A DNA stretch of 5,711 nucleotides from Bacteroidota bacterium (lineage in GTDB: Bacteria > Bacteroidota > Bacteroidia > Bacteroidales > Prolixibacteraceae): assembly GCA_023393265.1 (NCBI GenBank), contig JAEWME010000385.1, positions 1 to 5,711 on the forward strand. Direction: 5' to 3'. The notes below the pieces were generated by a model, which worked only from the letters and a program-made list of their open reading frames with translations, ran no database searches and was not told where the DNA came from. Positions 1-5,711 of this stretch are shown one piece after another (the stretch's first letter is position 1; each line of letters begins with the position of its first letter). The translations under genes were made by a program, and so were the position numbers.

Positions 1-1215
1 CTCATCCTGATCGTATGACGACTGGAAAAATTTATAACCCCTGTAATTGAGCGTATTGTTCATAAAAATTCTGAAATTTCGGTTGACACCTTTTTCGTGG
101 TCATTCAGGATAATTTCACTGGCAAACGACGAAGGACTATCGGAGCCCGGATATTTATCCATCTGGAAATCGGTCAACTGAAGCGAAAACGGCAAATAAA
201 GCGGAATAGCGCCATAGGTAAACTCAATCGTTGAATTGCCCACTGTGGCAGAAAACGGTTCACCCTGAACACCATGACGTCCCATCACATTCACAATTTG
301 CTTGTTCTGTCCGTCGTTCACTTCCAGCACAACCGCATCTTCCTGCGAATTTCCGGAGGGATCGGCTGCCACGGTCATCATGGCATGCTCGTAGAAATTT
401 TTTACCAGAAGCAGGTAGCTGTCGAAAGCATAAAGCTGCATGGTTTTCACCGGAACCGTCGTGTTTGGAGCCACAAACTCTGTTTCGCCACCAGTCATCG
501 AGCGTATTTCAACCTGCCTGTCGCAAGTCATAAAAAGGCTGTCGCCTTTGCTAATAAATTTGAAATTAGCTTCCGGAACGTCGTACCCAATTATTGCACC
601 GCCGAGGCTGACACGATTTCCTTTTGCAAAAACAAAATTCTCGCGGCCTTGTCCCTGGGAAATAACAAAATCAATCAGTTCTGCTCCAGAAGCACTTGCA
701 GTGACGGTTCGGACAGCATTTTTGATGAAGCCAACTGATTTTACCTGTACATCACGTCCGTCAACCTGTATCTTCTCATTGAATCCGCCATATTTCAGTT
801 CCGAAAACAACACGTGCGTGCTGGTTGCCTGTTCTTTGCTCTTCATGTTCAGGTAATCATCGGCTGACAAAAAGTAGTCTGACGACTCACCTTCCCGGAT
901 GTGCATAATGCCCTCGAAACTAATGTATCGCGTAATTCCTGCTCCAATCAGGATAATGATAAATGAAATGTGAAAAATACCGACAGACAGGCGTTGCCGC
1001 GTGTACATCTTGTACCTGACAAAGTTTACCCCAAGATTCACGGCGAGCAACAACAAAACAAGGCTAAACCACGTCGATTTATAGATCAGCCCTTGTGCCG
1101 TTTCGGTGCCATAACTGTTTTCGACAAAAGTGGCGATGCCCATCGAAAAAGCAAAAACAAGGAGTAAAAAACCCATGAAAGGAAAAGAAAACAGAAAATT
1201 CAGAAACTTTTTCAT
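1..1215 (-). CDS. ResB/Ccs1-like cytochrome c biogenesis protein, N-terminal part (3' end cut by window edge)
   Basis: System II cytochrome c maturation proteins of the ResB/Ccs1 family work with CcsA to move haem across the inner membrane and attach it to CXXCH apocytochromes. The frame is open for exactly 405 codons from the ATG at 1215 to the left edge. Hydrophobic segments lie near residues 8-31, 49-67 and 77-97. The third begins with a conserved-looking histidine (H82, in FHISF) and is followed by FEGIMHIREGES (100-111), a ResB-like stretch. A long soluble, presumably periplasmic domain follows, ending in GYKFFQSSYDQDE (393-405), a very typical ResB signature. In many Bacteroidota ResB is fused to CcsA in one long protein; that part would lie outside the window, so fusion is an inference. 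The start is chosen from the family-like MKKFLNFLF opening. An in-frame ATG at 1251 would add 12 residues; an in-frame stop lies further upstream near 1328. No Shine-Dalgarno is obvious. The gene lies 123 nt after mtgA on the same strand. Confidence 0.88.
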   Translation of the reverse strand, partial: MKKFLNFLFSFPFMGFLLLVFAFSMGIATFVENSYGTETAQGLIYKSTWFSLVLLLLAVNLGVNFVRYKMYTRQRLSVGIFHISFIIILIGAGITRYISFEGIMHIREGESSDYFLSADDYLNMKSKEQATSTHVLFSELKYGGFNEKIQVDGRDVQVKSVGFIKNAVRTVTASASGAELIDFVISQGQGRENFVFAKGNRVSLGGAIIGYDVPEANFKFISKGDSLFMTCDRQVEIRSMTGGETEFVAPNTTVPVKTMQLYAFDSYLLLVKNFYEHAMMTVAADPSGNSQEDAVVLEVNDGQNKQIVNVMGRHGVQGEPFSATVGNSTIEFTYGAIPLYLPFSLQLTDFQMDKYPGSDSPSSFASEIILNDHEKGVNRNFRIFMNNTLNYRGYKFFQSSYDQDE

Positions 1216-1338
1216 TACCAATGTTTTTTTGAGGAAGTCTGGAAAATACATAGAAAAACTGCTCACTCCGGGCGAACAGCGTACAATATAACAGCAAAAC
1301 AAGAGATTCTGTTGCCATATTAAGAATTATTTTGAAAT

Positions 1339-2025
1339 CTACTTAAACCGAAGTGTTCCCCAGTGGCCCATTTGACCTACAATCCAGTTGATGCGCGAGG
1401 ACACATAAGGGCCGGGCGGGTTGGCAGAATATTTTCGGGGGTTGGGAAGAATAGCTGCAATGGCAGCAGCTTGTGTGCGTGAAAGATTCTTGGCGCTGGT
1501 GTGCCAGTAAAACTGCGCGGCGGCTTCAGCACCGTAAATGCCGTTCCCCATTTCAATACTATTCAGGTAAACCTCCATGATCCGTTCTTTGCCCCAGATG
1601 AATTCGATTAAAACGGTGAAGTAAACTTCAAAGCCTTTTCTGACCCAACTTCGGCCAGGCCAGAGAAACACATTTTTAGCCGTTTGCTGCGAGATGGTGC
1701 TGGCCCCACGCAGGCGGCGCGTTCCTTTCTTTGAAGCTTCAACCGATTGTTTGATGGCTTTCATATCGAACCCGGAATGGTTCAGGAAGTTTTGATCTTC
1801 TGAGCAAACAACCGCCAACGGAAGATTTGGCGAAATTTCGTCGAGCGAAACCCAATCATGCTTCAGCCGAACCGGGTCGGAACTGAAAGTCTGCTCCGCC
1901 GTACGAATGAGCATCAGCGGTGTAACCGGAACCGGCACGAACCGAAAGATTACCACCGAACCAATCGACAGCACGAAGAACCAAAGTGCCGCCTTCCAGA
2001 TAAAACGAAAAATCTGTTTGCCCAT
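1339..2025 (-). CDS. mtgA: Monofunctional biosynthetic peptidoglycan glycosyltransferase MtgA (GT51)
   Basis: MtgA polymerises lipid II into glycan strands on the outer face of the inner membrane and lacks the transpeptidase domain of class A penicillin-binding proteins. The 228-residue protein is near the family's usual length (E. coli about 240). One membrane anchor spans about residues 7-28. GT51 motifs occur in order: SEDQNFLNHSGFD (75-87) with the catalytic Glu76; RGASTISQQTAKN (106-118); KGFE (130-133); and ERIMEVYLNSIEMGNGIYGAEAAA (147-170) with the second catalytic-type Glu151. ILPNPRKY (192-199) is also typical. The protein ends soon after, so it is a stand-alone glycosyltransferase. 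The ATG at 2025 is preferred because the protein then opens with MGKQ and a basic stretch before the anchor, and GGAAG (2031-2035) lies 5 nt upstream. ATG 2037 and ATG 2073 are in-frame alternatives; the latter would overlap the candidate promoter. The gene sits 108 nt after alaS, beyond a terminator, and so is probably transcribed separately from it. Confidence 0.95.
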   Translation of the reverse strand: MGKQIFRFIWKAALWFFVLSIGSVVIFRFVPVPVTPLMLIRTAEQTFSSDPVRLKHDWVSLDEISPNLPLAVVCSEDQNFLNHSGFDMKAIKQSVEASKKGTRRLRGASTISQQTAKNVFLWPGRSWVRKGFEVYFTVLIEFIWGKERIMEVYLNSIEMGNGIYGAEAAAQFYWHTSAKNLSRTQAAAIAAILPNPRKYSANPPGPYVSSRINWIVGQMGHWGTLRFK

Positions 2026-2056
2026 TGAAGCTTCCATCCTTTCGAATTTGTTGTTA

Positions 2057-2091
2057 CAAAAATACAAAATCAAACAAAAAACCCTGTCAAA
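2057..2091 (-). promoter_or_regulatory. Candidate Bacteroidota-type promoter for mtgA
   Basis: On the minus strand TATTTTTG (2057-2064) matches the -7 consensus TAnnTTTG. A TTTG (2088-2091) lies 23 nt upstream as a possible -33 element, at the long end of known spacing. Transcription would begin near 2050, about 25 nt before the chosen mtgA start. The spacer is the T-rich tail of the alaS terminator, so the match could be partly fortuitous in such AT-rich DNA. Confidence 0.35.
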
Positions 2092-2113
2092 GTTTTTTAC
2101 TCAGACAAGGTTT
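2073..2113 (-). terminator. Rho-independent terminator downstream of alaS
   Basis: Read on the minus strand, AAACCTTGTC (2104-2113) can pair with GACAGGGTTT (2079-2088). This gives a 10-bp stem with one G-T wobble around a 15-nt loop (2089-2103). The AGT and ACT within the loop could pair further. The distal arm runs straight into a T-rich tract (TTTTTTGTTTG). It begins about 20 nt after the alaS stop codon, where a terminator for that gene is expected. The stem is only moderately GC-rich and the loop is long, so efficiency may be moderate. Confidence 0.65.
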
Positions 2114-2116
2114 GTG

Positions 2117-2130
2117 CTCTCCAATGAGAG
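2117..2130 (-). repeat. Small inverted repeat just after the alaS stop codon
   Basis: CTCTC and GAGAG arms of 5 bp flank a 4-nt loop, starting 3 nt after the alaS stop codon and just before the terminator stem. No T-tract follows directly, so it is not a terminator by itself. It could be a 3'-end stabilising hairpin or chance. Confidence 0.3.
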
Positions 2131-2133
2131 AAC

Positions 2134-4743
2134 TTATTTCACAAATGTTTTTGCTTTTGCAACTGCTGCAGCCAGTCCGTTCAGGTCCTTCCCACCTGCG
2201 GTAGCATAATGGGGCTGGCCACCGCCGCCGCCCTGCATTTCTTTGGCAGCTTCGCGAACAATGGTTCCGGCATTCAAGCCTTTTTCTGCAACCAAATTAT
2301 CGGCAATCATTACCGTAATTGATGGTTTTCCTCCAATCGCGGACCCCAAAACGAGGAAGAGGTTTTCTACCTCACCTTTCAACTGGTAAGCCAAATCGCG
2401 GACAGCCTGAGCTGAATCGAGCTGAATTACTTCTGCAATCACATTGACGCCGCCAACTGACTGGATCATATTTTTCAGATCCTGCTTGATTCCGGAGGCA
2501 GCTTTGCGCTCAAATTCTTCAATCTGCTTTTGCAGCTTGCTGTTCTGAACCAGCATATCTTCCACCGACTTTTTCAGGTTTTGTGTGTTGTTCAGGAGTG
2601 ATTTTACCTCTGCCAGCTCGTCCATTTGCTTCTTCACAAATTCTTCGGCGCGTTTGGCCGTGATGGCTTCAATACGACGAACACCTGCAGAAATAGCGCT
2701 TTCAGAAGTAATAACAAATGAGCCGATTTGCCCGGTTGCCGGAACATGGGTACCACCACATAATTCAACCGAATCGCCAAATTTAATGACCCGAACAAAG
2801 TCGCCGTATTTTTCACCAAACAAGGCAATGGCACCCATCTCTTTGGCCTGATCGAAAGCCACCGAGCGGTTTTCTTCCTTCATCAGGTTTTCGCGGATCA
2901 GTTCATTCACACGGGACTGAATCTGATCAAGCTCTTCGCGGCTCACCTTCTGAAAATGCGAGAAGTCGAACCGCAGATATTCGCTGTTCACCAGCGAACC
3001 TTTTTGTTCCACATGCGTCCCCAGCACTTCGCGCAAAGCGTGATCGAGCAGGTGAGTTGCCGTGTGGTTGTTCATGGTCTGTTTCCGTTTTTCCAAATCA
3101 ACAACTGCCTTGAAAGTAGCAGCAGGATTGGCCGGAAGTTTCTGAGTAATATGAATCGTGAGGTTATTTTCTTTTTGAGTATCGAGAATCGCAGTTTTTT
3201 GCCCGTCGGCTTCAATGGTTCCGCAGTCGCCAACCTGACCGCCCGACTCGCCATAGAACGGTGTTTTGTCAAAAACGAGGTGATAAAATACTTTATTTTT
3301 CTGAACCACCTTGCGATAGCGCGAAATCTGAACTTCAGCTTCCAGTTGGTCGTATCCAACAAACTCAACCTGTTCTATTTTCTTCAGTTCCACCCAGTCG
3401 TCTGTTTCCTGCGCTGCTGCCTGACGCGAACGTTCTTTCTGGATTTCCATTTCGGCATTAAATTCTTCCAGGTTTACAGTCATACCATTCTCGCGCAAAA
3501 TCAATTCTGTCAGGTCAATCGGGAAACCATAAGTATCGTAAAGCGTGAAAGCCAGTTTGCCGCTCAACACTCCTGAAGTTGTTTGCGGGAGGTTCTTTTC
3601 GAGCAAGCGAATTCCGGTTTCGAGCGTACGCAGGAACGATTCCTCTTCTTCGTGGATTACTTTTTCGATGAGGGTTTGCTGTGCGCCGAGTTCGGGAAAA
3701 GCATCGCCCATGTTCTGTTTCAGCACTTCGACCAGCTTGCAAATGAATGGCTCGCGGAAATCGAGGAACGTATATCCGTAGCGGACAGCGCGGCGCAAAA
3801 TGCGGCGAATCACATATCCGGCCTTGTTGTTCGACGGCAACTGCCCGTCGGCAATCGAGAACGAAATGGCGCGCAGGTGGTCGGCAATTACACGCATGGC
3901 GATGTCCGCTTTCGGATCGTCGCCGTATTTTTTGTTGCTCAGTTCAGCAATTTTGGCAATGGTCGTCTGGAAAACGTCGGTGTCGTAATTCGACTTTTTA
4001 CCCTGAAGTACCATGCACAAACGCTCGAAACCCATTCCAGTGTCCACATGTTTAGCGGGAAGTTCTTCCAATTTGCCATCAGCTTTTCGGTTGAACTGGA
4101 TAAATACGTTGTTCCAGATTTCAATCACCAGCGGATTGTCTTTATTTACCAGTTGTGCTCCGGGGATTTTGGCACGTTCGTCATCGTCGCGCAAGTCAAC
4201 GTGAATTTCGGAGCAGGGACCGCAGGGACCGGTATCGCCCATTTCCCAGAAATTGTCTTTTTTGCTTCCATTCAGGATATGGTCTACAGGAAGGAATCGT
4301 TTCCAGATTTCAAAAGCTTCATTATCACGCTCAAGTTTATCATCAGAACTGCCTTCGAACACTGATGCGTACATGCGGTCAGCCGGGATTTTCAGCACAT
4401 CGTGCAGTAATTCCCAGGCCCAGGTGATTGCTTCTTCTTTGAAATAGTCGCCAAACGACCAGTTTCCGAGCATCTCGAACATGGTATGGTGGTAGGTGTC
4501 GTGACCTACTTCTTCGAGATCGTTGTGCTTTCCTGAAACACGCAAACATTTCTGAGTATCGGCAACACGAACATATTTTGCCGGCTGATTGCCCAGAAAA
4601 ATGTCTTTAAACTGGTTCATCCCGGCATTGGTAAACATCAGGGTTGGGTCGTTCTTCACCACCATCGGAGCCGAACTTACAATTTGGTGCCCTTTTTCAG
4701 CAAAAAAATCTAAAAATGCTTTCCTGATCTCTTTCGAATTCAT
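2134..4743 (-). CDS. alaS: Alanine--tRNA ligase (alanyl-tRNA synthetase, class II)
   Basis: Cytoplasmic AlaRS charges tRNA-Ala with alanine using ATP and hydrolyses mischarged Ser- or Gly-tRNA-Ala. The 869-residue protein is full length (family about 870-880). The class II synthetic core comes first: NDPTLMFTNAGMNQFKD (31-47), HHTMFEMLGNWSFGDYF (85-101) and motif 3, DTGMGFER (234-241). A tRNA-recognition region follows, including GYVIRRILRRAVRYG (309-323). GESGGQVGD (498-506) leads into the editing domain, whose zinc-site residues are intact: H560 and H564 (HTATH), C662 and H666 (CGGTH). A coiled-coil linker (about 695-750) joins the C-Ala/DHHA1-type domain, with the Gly-rich GGGGGQPHYATAGG (838-851). 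The start MNSKEIRKAF matches the usual opening of Bacteroidota AlaRS. ATG 4746 directly precedes it, and a TTG at 4764 would add seven atypical residues. No Shine-Dalgarno is visible, as is usual in this phylum. It is probably monocistronic, with its own leader upstream and a terminator downstream. Confidence 0.98.
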   Translation of the reverse strand: MNSKEIRKAFLDFFAEKGHQIVSSAPMVVKNDPTLMFTNAGMNQFKDIFLGNQPAKYVRVADTQKCLRVSGKHNDLEEVGHDTYHHTMFEMLGNWSFGDYFKEEAITWAWELLHDVLKIPADRMYASVFEGSSDDKLERDNEAFEIWKRFLPVDHILNGSKKDNFWEMGDTGPCGPCSEIHVDLRDDDERAKIPGAQLVNKDNPLVIEIWNNVFIQFNRKADGKLEELPAKHVDTGMGFERLCMVLQGKKSNYDTDVFQTTIAKIAELSNKKYGDDPKADIAMRVIADHLRAISFSIADGQLPSNNKAGYVIRRILRRAVRYGYTFLDFREPFICKLVEVLKQNMGDAFPELGAQQTLIEKVIHEEEESFLRTLETGIRLLEKNLPQTTSGVLSGKLAFTLYDTYGFPIDLTELILRENGMTVNLEEFNAEMEIQKERSRQAAAQETDDWVELKKIEQVEFVGYDQLEAEVQISRYRKVVQKNKVFYHLVFDKTPFYGESGGQVGDCGTIEADGQKTAILDTQKENNLTIHITQKLPANPAATFKAVVDLEKRKQTMNNHTATHLLDHALREVLGTHVEQKGSLVNSEYLRFDFSHFQKVSREELDQIQSRVNELIRENLMKEENRSVAFDQAKEMGAIALFGEKYGDFVRVIKFGDSVELCGGTHVPATGQIGSFVITSESAISAGVRRIEAITAKRAEEFVKKQMDELAEVKSLLNNTQNLKKSVEDMLVQNSKLQKQIEEFERKAASGIKQDLKNMIQSVGGVNVIAEVIQLDSAQAVRDLAYQLKGEVENLFLVLGSAIGGKPSITVMIADNLVAEKGLNAGTIVREAAKEMQGGGGGQPHYATAGGKDLNGLAAAVAKAKTFVK

Positions 4744-4898
4744 CATTTTTCGCAGTATTTTCAAATTAAATCCTGAAGAATCATCCCCTGAAAAAGAGTT
4801 TCAAACCCAGGAATTTCAGTTTTTAATGGTAAATAAAATCTACTCCCGACGATGCTAAGAATCAAAAAATTAAAGCATTCAGGAGCTATTAAAATTTG

Positions 4899-4949
4899 TT
4901 AAAAATCCCCAATCGATTGAAAATCATCCGCCATTTTCGGCGAAATCAT
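4899..4949 (-). other. Possible 16-codon upstream reading frame in the alaS leader (speculative)
   Basis: A minus-strand ATG at 4949 opens a frame reading MISPKMADDFQSIGDF and ending in TAA at 4899. It lies between the candidate alaS promoter and the alaS start. It has one alanine codon only, so classic attenuation by alanine starvation is unlikely. There is no clear ribosome binding site, and frames this short arise readily by chance. It is recorded because of its place in an unusually long leader. Confidence 0.12.
4921..4949. repeat. Short hairpin flanked by AAATCAT direct repeats
   Basis: TCCGCC (4927-4932) and GGCGAA (4939-4944) form a 6-bp stem (one G-T pair when read as minus-strand RNA) with a 6-nt loop. 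The same heptamer AAATCAT occurs on both sides (4921-4927 and 4943-4949), overlapping the arm ends. It is the most GC-rich element in an AT-rich leader. It could be an RNA hairpin in the alaS leader or a regulator-binding site; function is unknown. Confidence 0.3.
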
Positions 4950-4957
4950 TAGTTTTG
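4950..4957 (+). promoter_or_regulatory. Second possible -7 element facing the M23 peptidase gene
   Basis: TAGTTTTG on the plus strand fits TAnnTTTG, about 100 nt before the peptidase start. No TTG is found at the usual 17-23 nt upstream. It is one of two alternatives for this gene and may be chance. Confidence 0.18.
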
Positions 4958-4992
4958 CTAACGATTTAAAAACCGGAATTTTCGAAACCGTG

Positions 4993-5025
4993 CAAAGTTA
5001 GATTAAATCCTTAAATTTGTTACAA
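4993..5025 (-). promoter_or_regulatory. Likely alaS promoter (Bacteroidota TTG / TAnnTTTG type)
   Basis: Read on the minus strand, TAACTTTG (4993-5000), followed by CA, is a perfect -7 element of the primary Bacteroidota sigma factor and one of the commonest forms in that phylum. A TTG (5023-5025) lies 22 nt upstream as the -33 element. Transcription would start near 4986 and give alaS a leader of about 240 nt. Start position and strength are inferred. Confidence 0.55.
5012..5019 (+). promoter_or_regulatory. Candidate -7 element for the M23 peptidase gene
   Basis: TAAATTTG on the plus strand fits TAnnTTTG and would place the transcript start near 5026, about 30 nt before the ATG at 5057. No clear TTG is present at the -33 position, which would fall inside the opposing alaS -7 element. 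The call therefore rests on the -7 match and its location. Confidence 0.3.
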
Positions 5026-5056
5026 GTCGAAAAATAAATTCCATTAACACTGTTTT

Positions 5057-5711
5057 ATGGCGAAAGTCAGGTACAGATTTAATGCTCACACACTTAGCTA
5101 CGACAAAATCGTAATCAGCTTCCGAACCAGGTTAAAGCGCTTTTTGGCGCTGTTTTCAACCACCCTGGTTAGCTCGATCCTGATTGCCTTTGGTATCCTG
5201 CAGTTTTATGAGTCGCCCCGTATGAGAAGCCTGCATAAGGAAAACGAAAGGCTTTTGACACAATATGAACTGATGTACAAAGACCTTCAGACGATTGAAA
5301 AAGTGCTCGACGATATTGAACAGCGCGATAACAATTTATACCGGGTGGTTTTTGAAAGCGACCCGATTCCGTCGACCATCCGCAGGGCTGGATTCGGTGG
5401 TGTAAACCGCTATTCGAGACTGGAGTCTTTTGACAACTCGGACCTGGTAATTAAAACCGCCGAAAAGCTGGATGTTTTGTCCAAGCAGGCCTACATTCAG
5501 GCCAAATCGTATGACGAGGTGATGAAACTGGCGCTGAACAAAGAAGAACTGACCTCGTGTATGCCGGCCATCATGCCAATTTCGAACAAATCGCTGAAAA
5601 GCACTGCTTCGGGCTGGGGATACCGCATTCACCCGATTTATAAAATCAAGCAGTTTCATTACGGAATGGACTTTACCGCTGCCATTGGCACCAAAGTATA
5701 TGCTACCGGCG
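5057..5711 (+). CDS. Membrane-anchored M23 family metallopeptidase, N-terminal part (3' end cut by window edge)
   Basis: M23 (LytM/lysostaphin-type) proteins are zinc peptidases that cut peptide bonds in peptidoglycan, or inactive relatives that activate amidases. The frame is open for 218 codons to the right edge. A basic N-terminus (1-28) precedes one membrane segment (about 29-50), then a charged, probably coiled-coil stretch (about 55-97) and a linker containing DPIPSTIRRAGFGG (102-115), typical of Bacteroidota members. The catalytic domain starts at SGWGYRIHPIYK (185-196). FHYGMDF (200-206) carries the first zinc ligands, H201 and D205. The later HxH motif lies beyond the window, so catalytic competence cannot be judged. 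ATG 5057 is the first start after an in-frame TAA at 5045; no Shine-Dalgarno is seen. It is divergent from alaS. From memory, alaS next to an M23 gene, often with a MerR-type regulator after it, recurs in Bacteroidota, but the next gene is not visible here. Confidence 0.9.
   Translation, partial: MAKVRYRFNAHTLSYDKIVISFRTRLKRFLALFSTTLVSSILIAFGILQFYESPRMRSLHKENERLLTQYELMYKDLQTIEKVLDDIEQRDNNLYRVVFESDPIPSTIRRAGFGGVNRYSRLESFDNSDLVIKTAEKLDVLSKQAYIQAKSYDEVMKLALNKEELTSCMPAIMPISNKSLKSTASGWGYRIHPIYKIKQFHYGMDFTAAIGTKVYATG

Larger units (their letters stand above)
4744..5056. other. Divergent intergenic region, including a long alaS leader
   Basis: This 313-nt AT-rich stretch separates the divergent starts of alaS and the M23 peptidase gene. 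It holds a strong candidate promoter for alaS, two weaker TAnnTTTG matches facing the peptidase gene, and about 240 nt that would be transcribed as the alaS 5' leader. Within the leader are a 6-bp hairpin (4927-4944), a palindrome AATCGATT (4911-4918), a loose inverted repeat ATGCT/AGCAT (4852-4856 and 4874-4878), and a possible 16-codon reading frame (4899-4949, minus). I recognise no T-box, known riboswitch or structured RNA family in it, and no convincing protein-coding gene. Confidence 0.6.

Noticed and set aside
231..856. Several overlapping plus-strand open frames at the left end
   Set aside because: They are antisense to the ResB-like coding frame, which is open across the whole segment and shows clear family motifs. 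The plus-strand translations look non-protein-like.
1290..1313. AACAG/CTGTT inverted repeat between mtgA and the ResB-like gene considered as a terminator
   Set aside because: The 5-bp stem has a 14-nt loop and no following T-tract on the minus strand, so it is not a credible terminator.
1079..1318. A 79-codon minus-strand frame spanning the start of the ResB-like gene
   Set aside because: It overlaps the real gene's first 137 nt in another frame, and its Cys/Phe-rich product shows no recognisable domain.
3583..4365. A 260-codon open frame on the plus strand, antisense to alaS
   Set aside because: It lies wholly within the strongly supported alaS gene, resembles no family I recognise, and is one of several plus-strand frames kept open by alaS codon use. 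The same applies to 2956-3576 and the shorter ones.
4852..4878. Inverted repeat ATGCT/AGCAT considered as a terminator
   Set aside because: The stem is only 5 bp with a 17-nt AT-rich loop, has no T-tract after it on either strand, and lies inside the presumed alaS leader.
4744..4986. T-box riboswitch upstream of alaS
   Set aside because: I saw no recognisable T-box bulge sequence or antiterminator/terminator pair, and T-boxes are not typical of Bacteroidota.
5336..5659. A 107-codon minus-strand frame at the right end
   Set aside because: It is antisense to the M23 peptidase frame, whose motifs are clear; its product resembles nothing I know.
1..5711. Mobile element, CRISPR array, phage or defence system
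   Set aside because: No transposase or integrase, no terminal inverted repeats, no regularly spaced repeats, and no gene beyond the four housekeeping or envelope genes was found on either strand.

Overview
The window looks like ordinary chromosomal DNA from a member of the Bacteroidota, possibly a Marinilabiliales/Bacteroidales-type anaerobe or facultative anaerobe; the order is a guess. Four things point this way. Shine-Dalgarno sequences are weak or absent before the starts. Promoter elements fit the Bacteroidota pattern TTG / TAnnTTTG, including a perfect TAACTTTG. The ResB-like cytochrome c assembly protein is of the Bacteroidota type. The divergent peptidase is the single-TM, coiled-coil M23 type common in that phylum.

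Layout from left to right: (1) positions 1-1215, minus strand, the first 405 codons of a ResB/Ccs1-type cytochrome c biogenesis protein that runs off the left edge; (2) 1339-2025, minus strand, a complete monofunctional peptidoglycan glycosyltransferase (mtgA); (3) about 2057-2113, a compact junction holding the intrinsic terminator of alaS and an overlapping candidate promoter for mtgA; (4) 2134-4743, minus strand, a complete alanyl-tRNA synthetase (alaS) with an intact synthetic core, editing domain and C-Ala domain; (5) 4744-5056, a divergent intergenic region with the likely alaS promoter, a long alaS leader and a candidate promoter for the rightward gene; (6) 5057-5711, plus strand, the first 218 codons of a membrane-anchored M23 metallopeptidase that runs off the right edge.

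alaS is a translation housekeeping gene. The genes on either side act at the cell envelope: MtgA polymerises glycan strands, the M23 protein probably cuts peptide cross-links or stems, and the ResB-like protein helps deliver or attach haem to periplasmic c-type cytochromes. mtgA and resB may be co-transcribed (123 nt gap, no clear terminator), while alaS appears to be a separate unit.

I saw no mobile element, CRISPR array, tRNA or rRNA gene, phage or defence gene, and no convincing undescribed system. The most interesting items are regulatory: the back-to-back alaS/M23 promoter region with its roughly 240-nt leader, and the overlap of the alaS terminator with the putative mtgA promoter.
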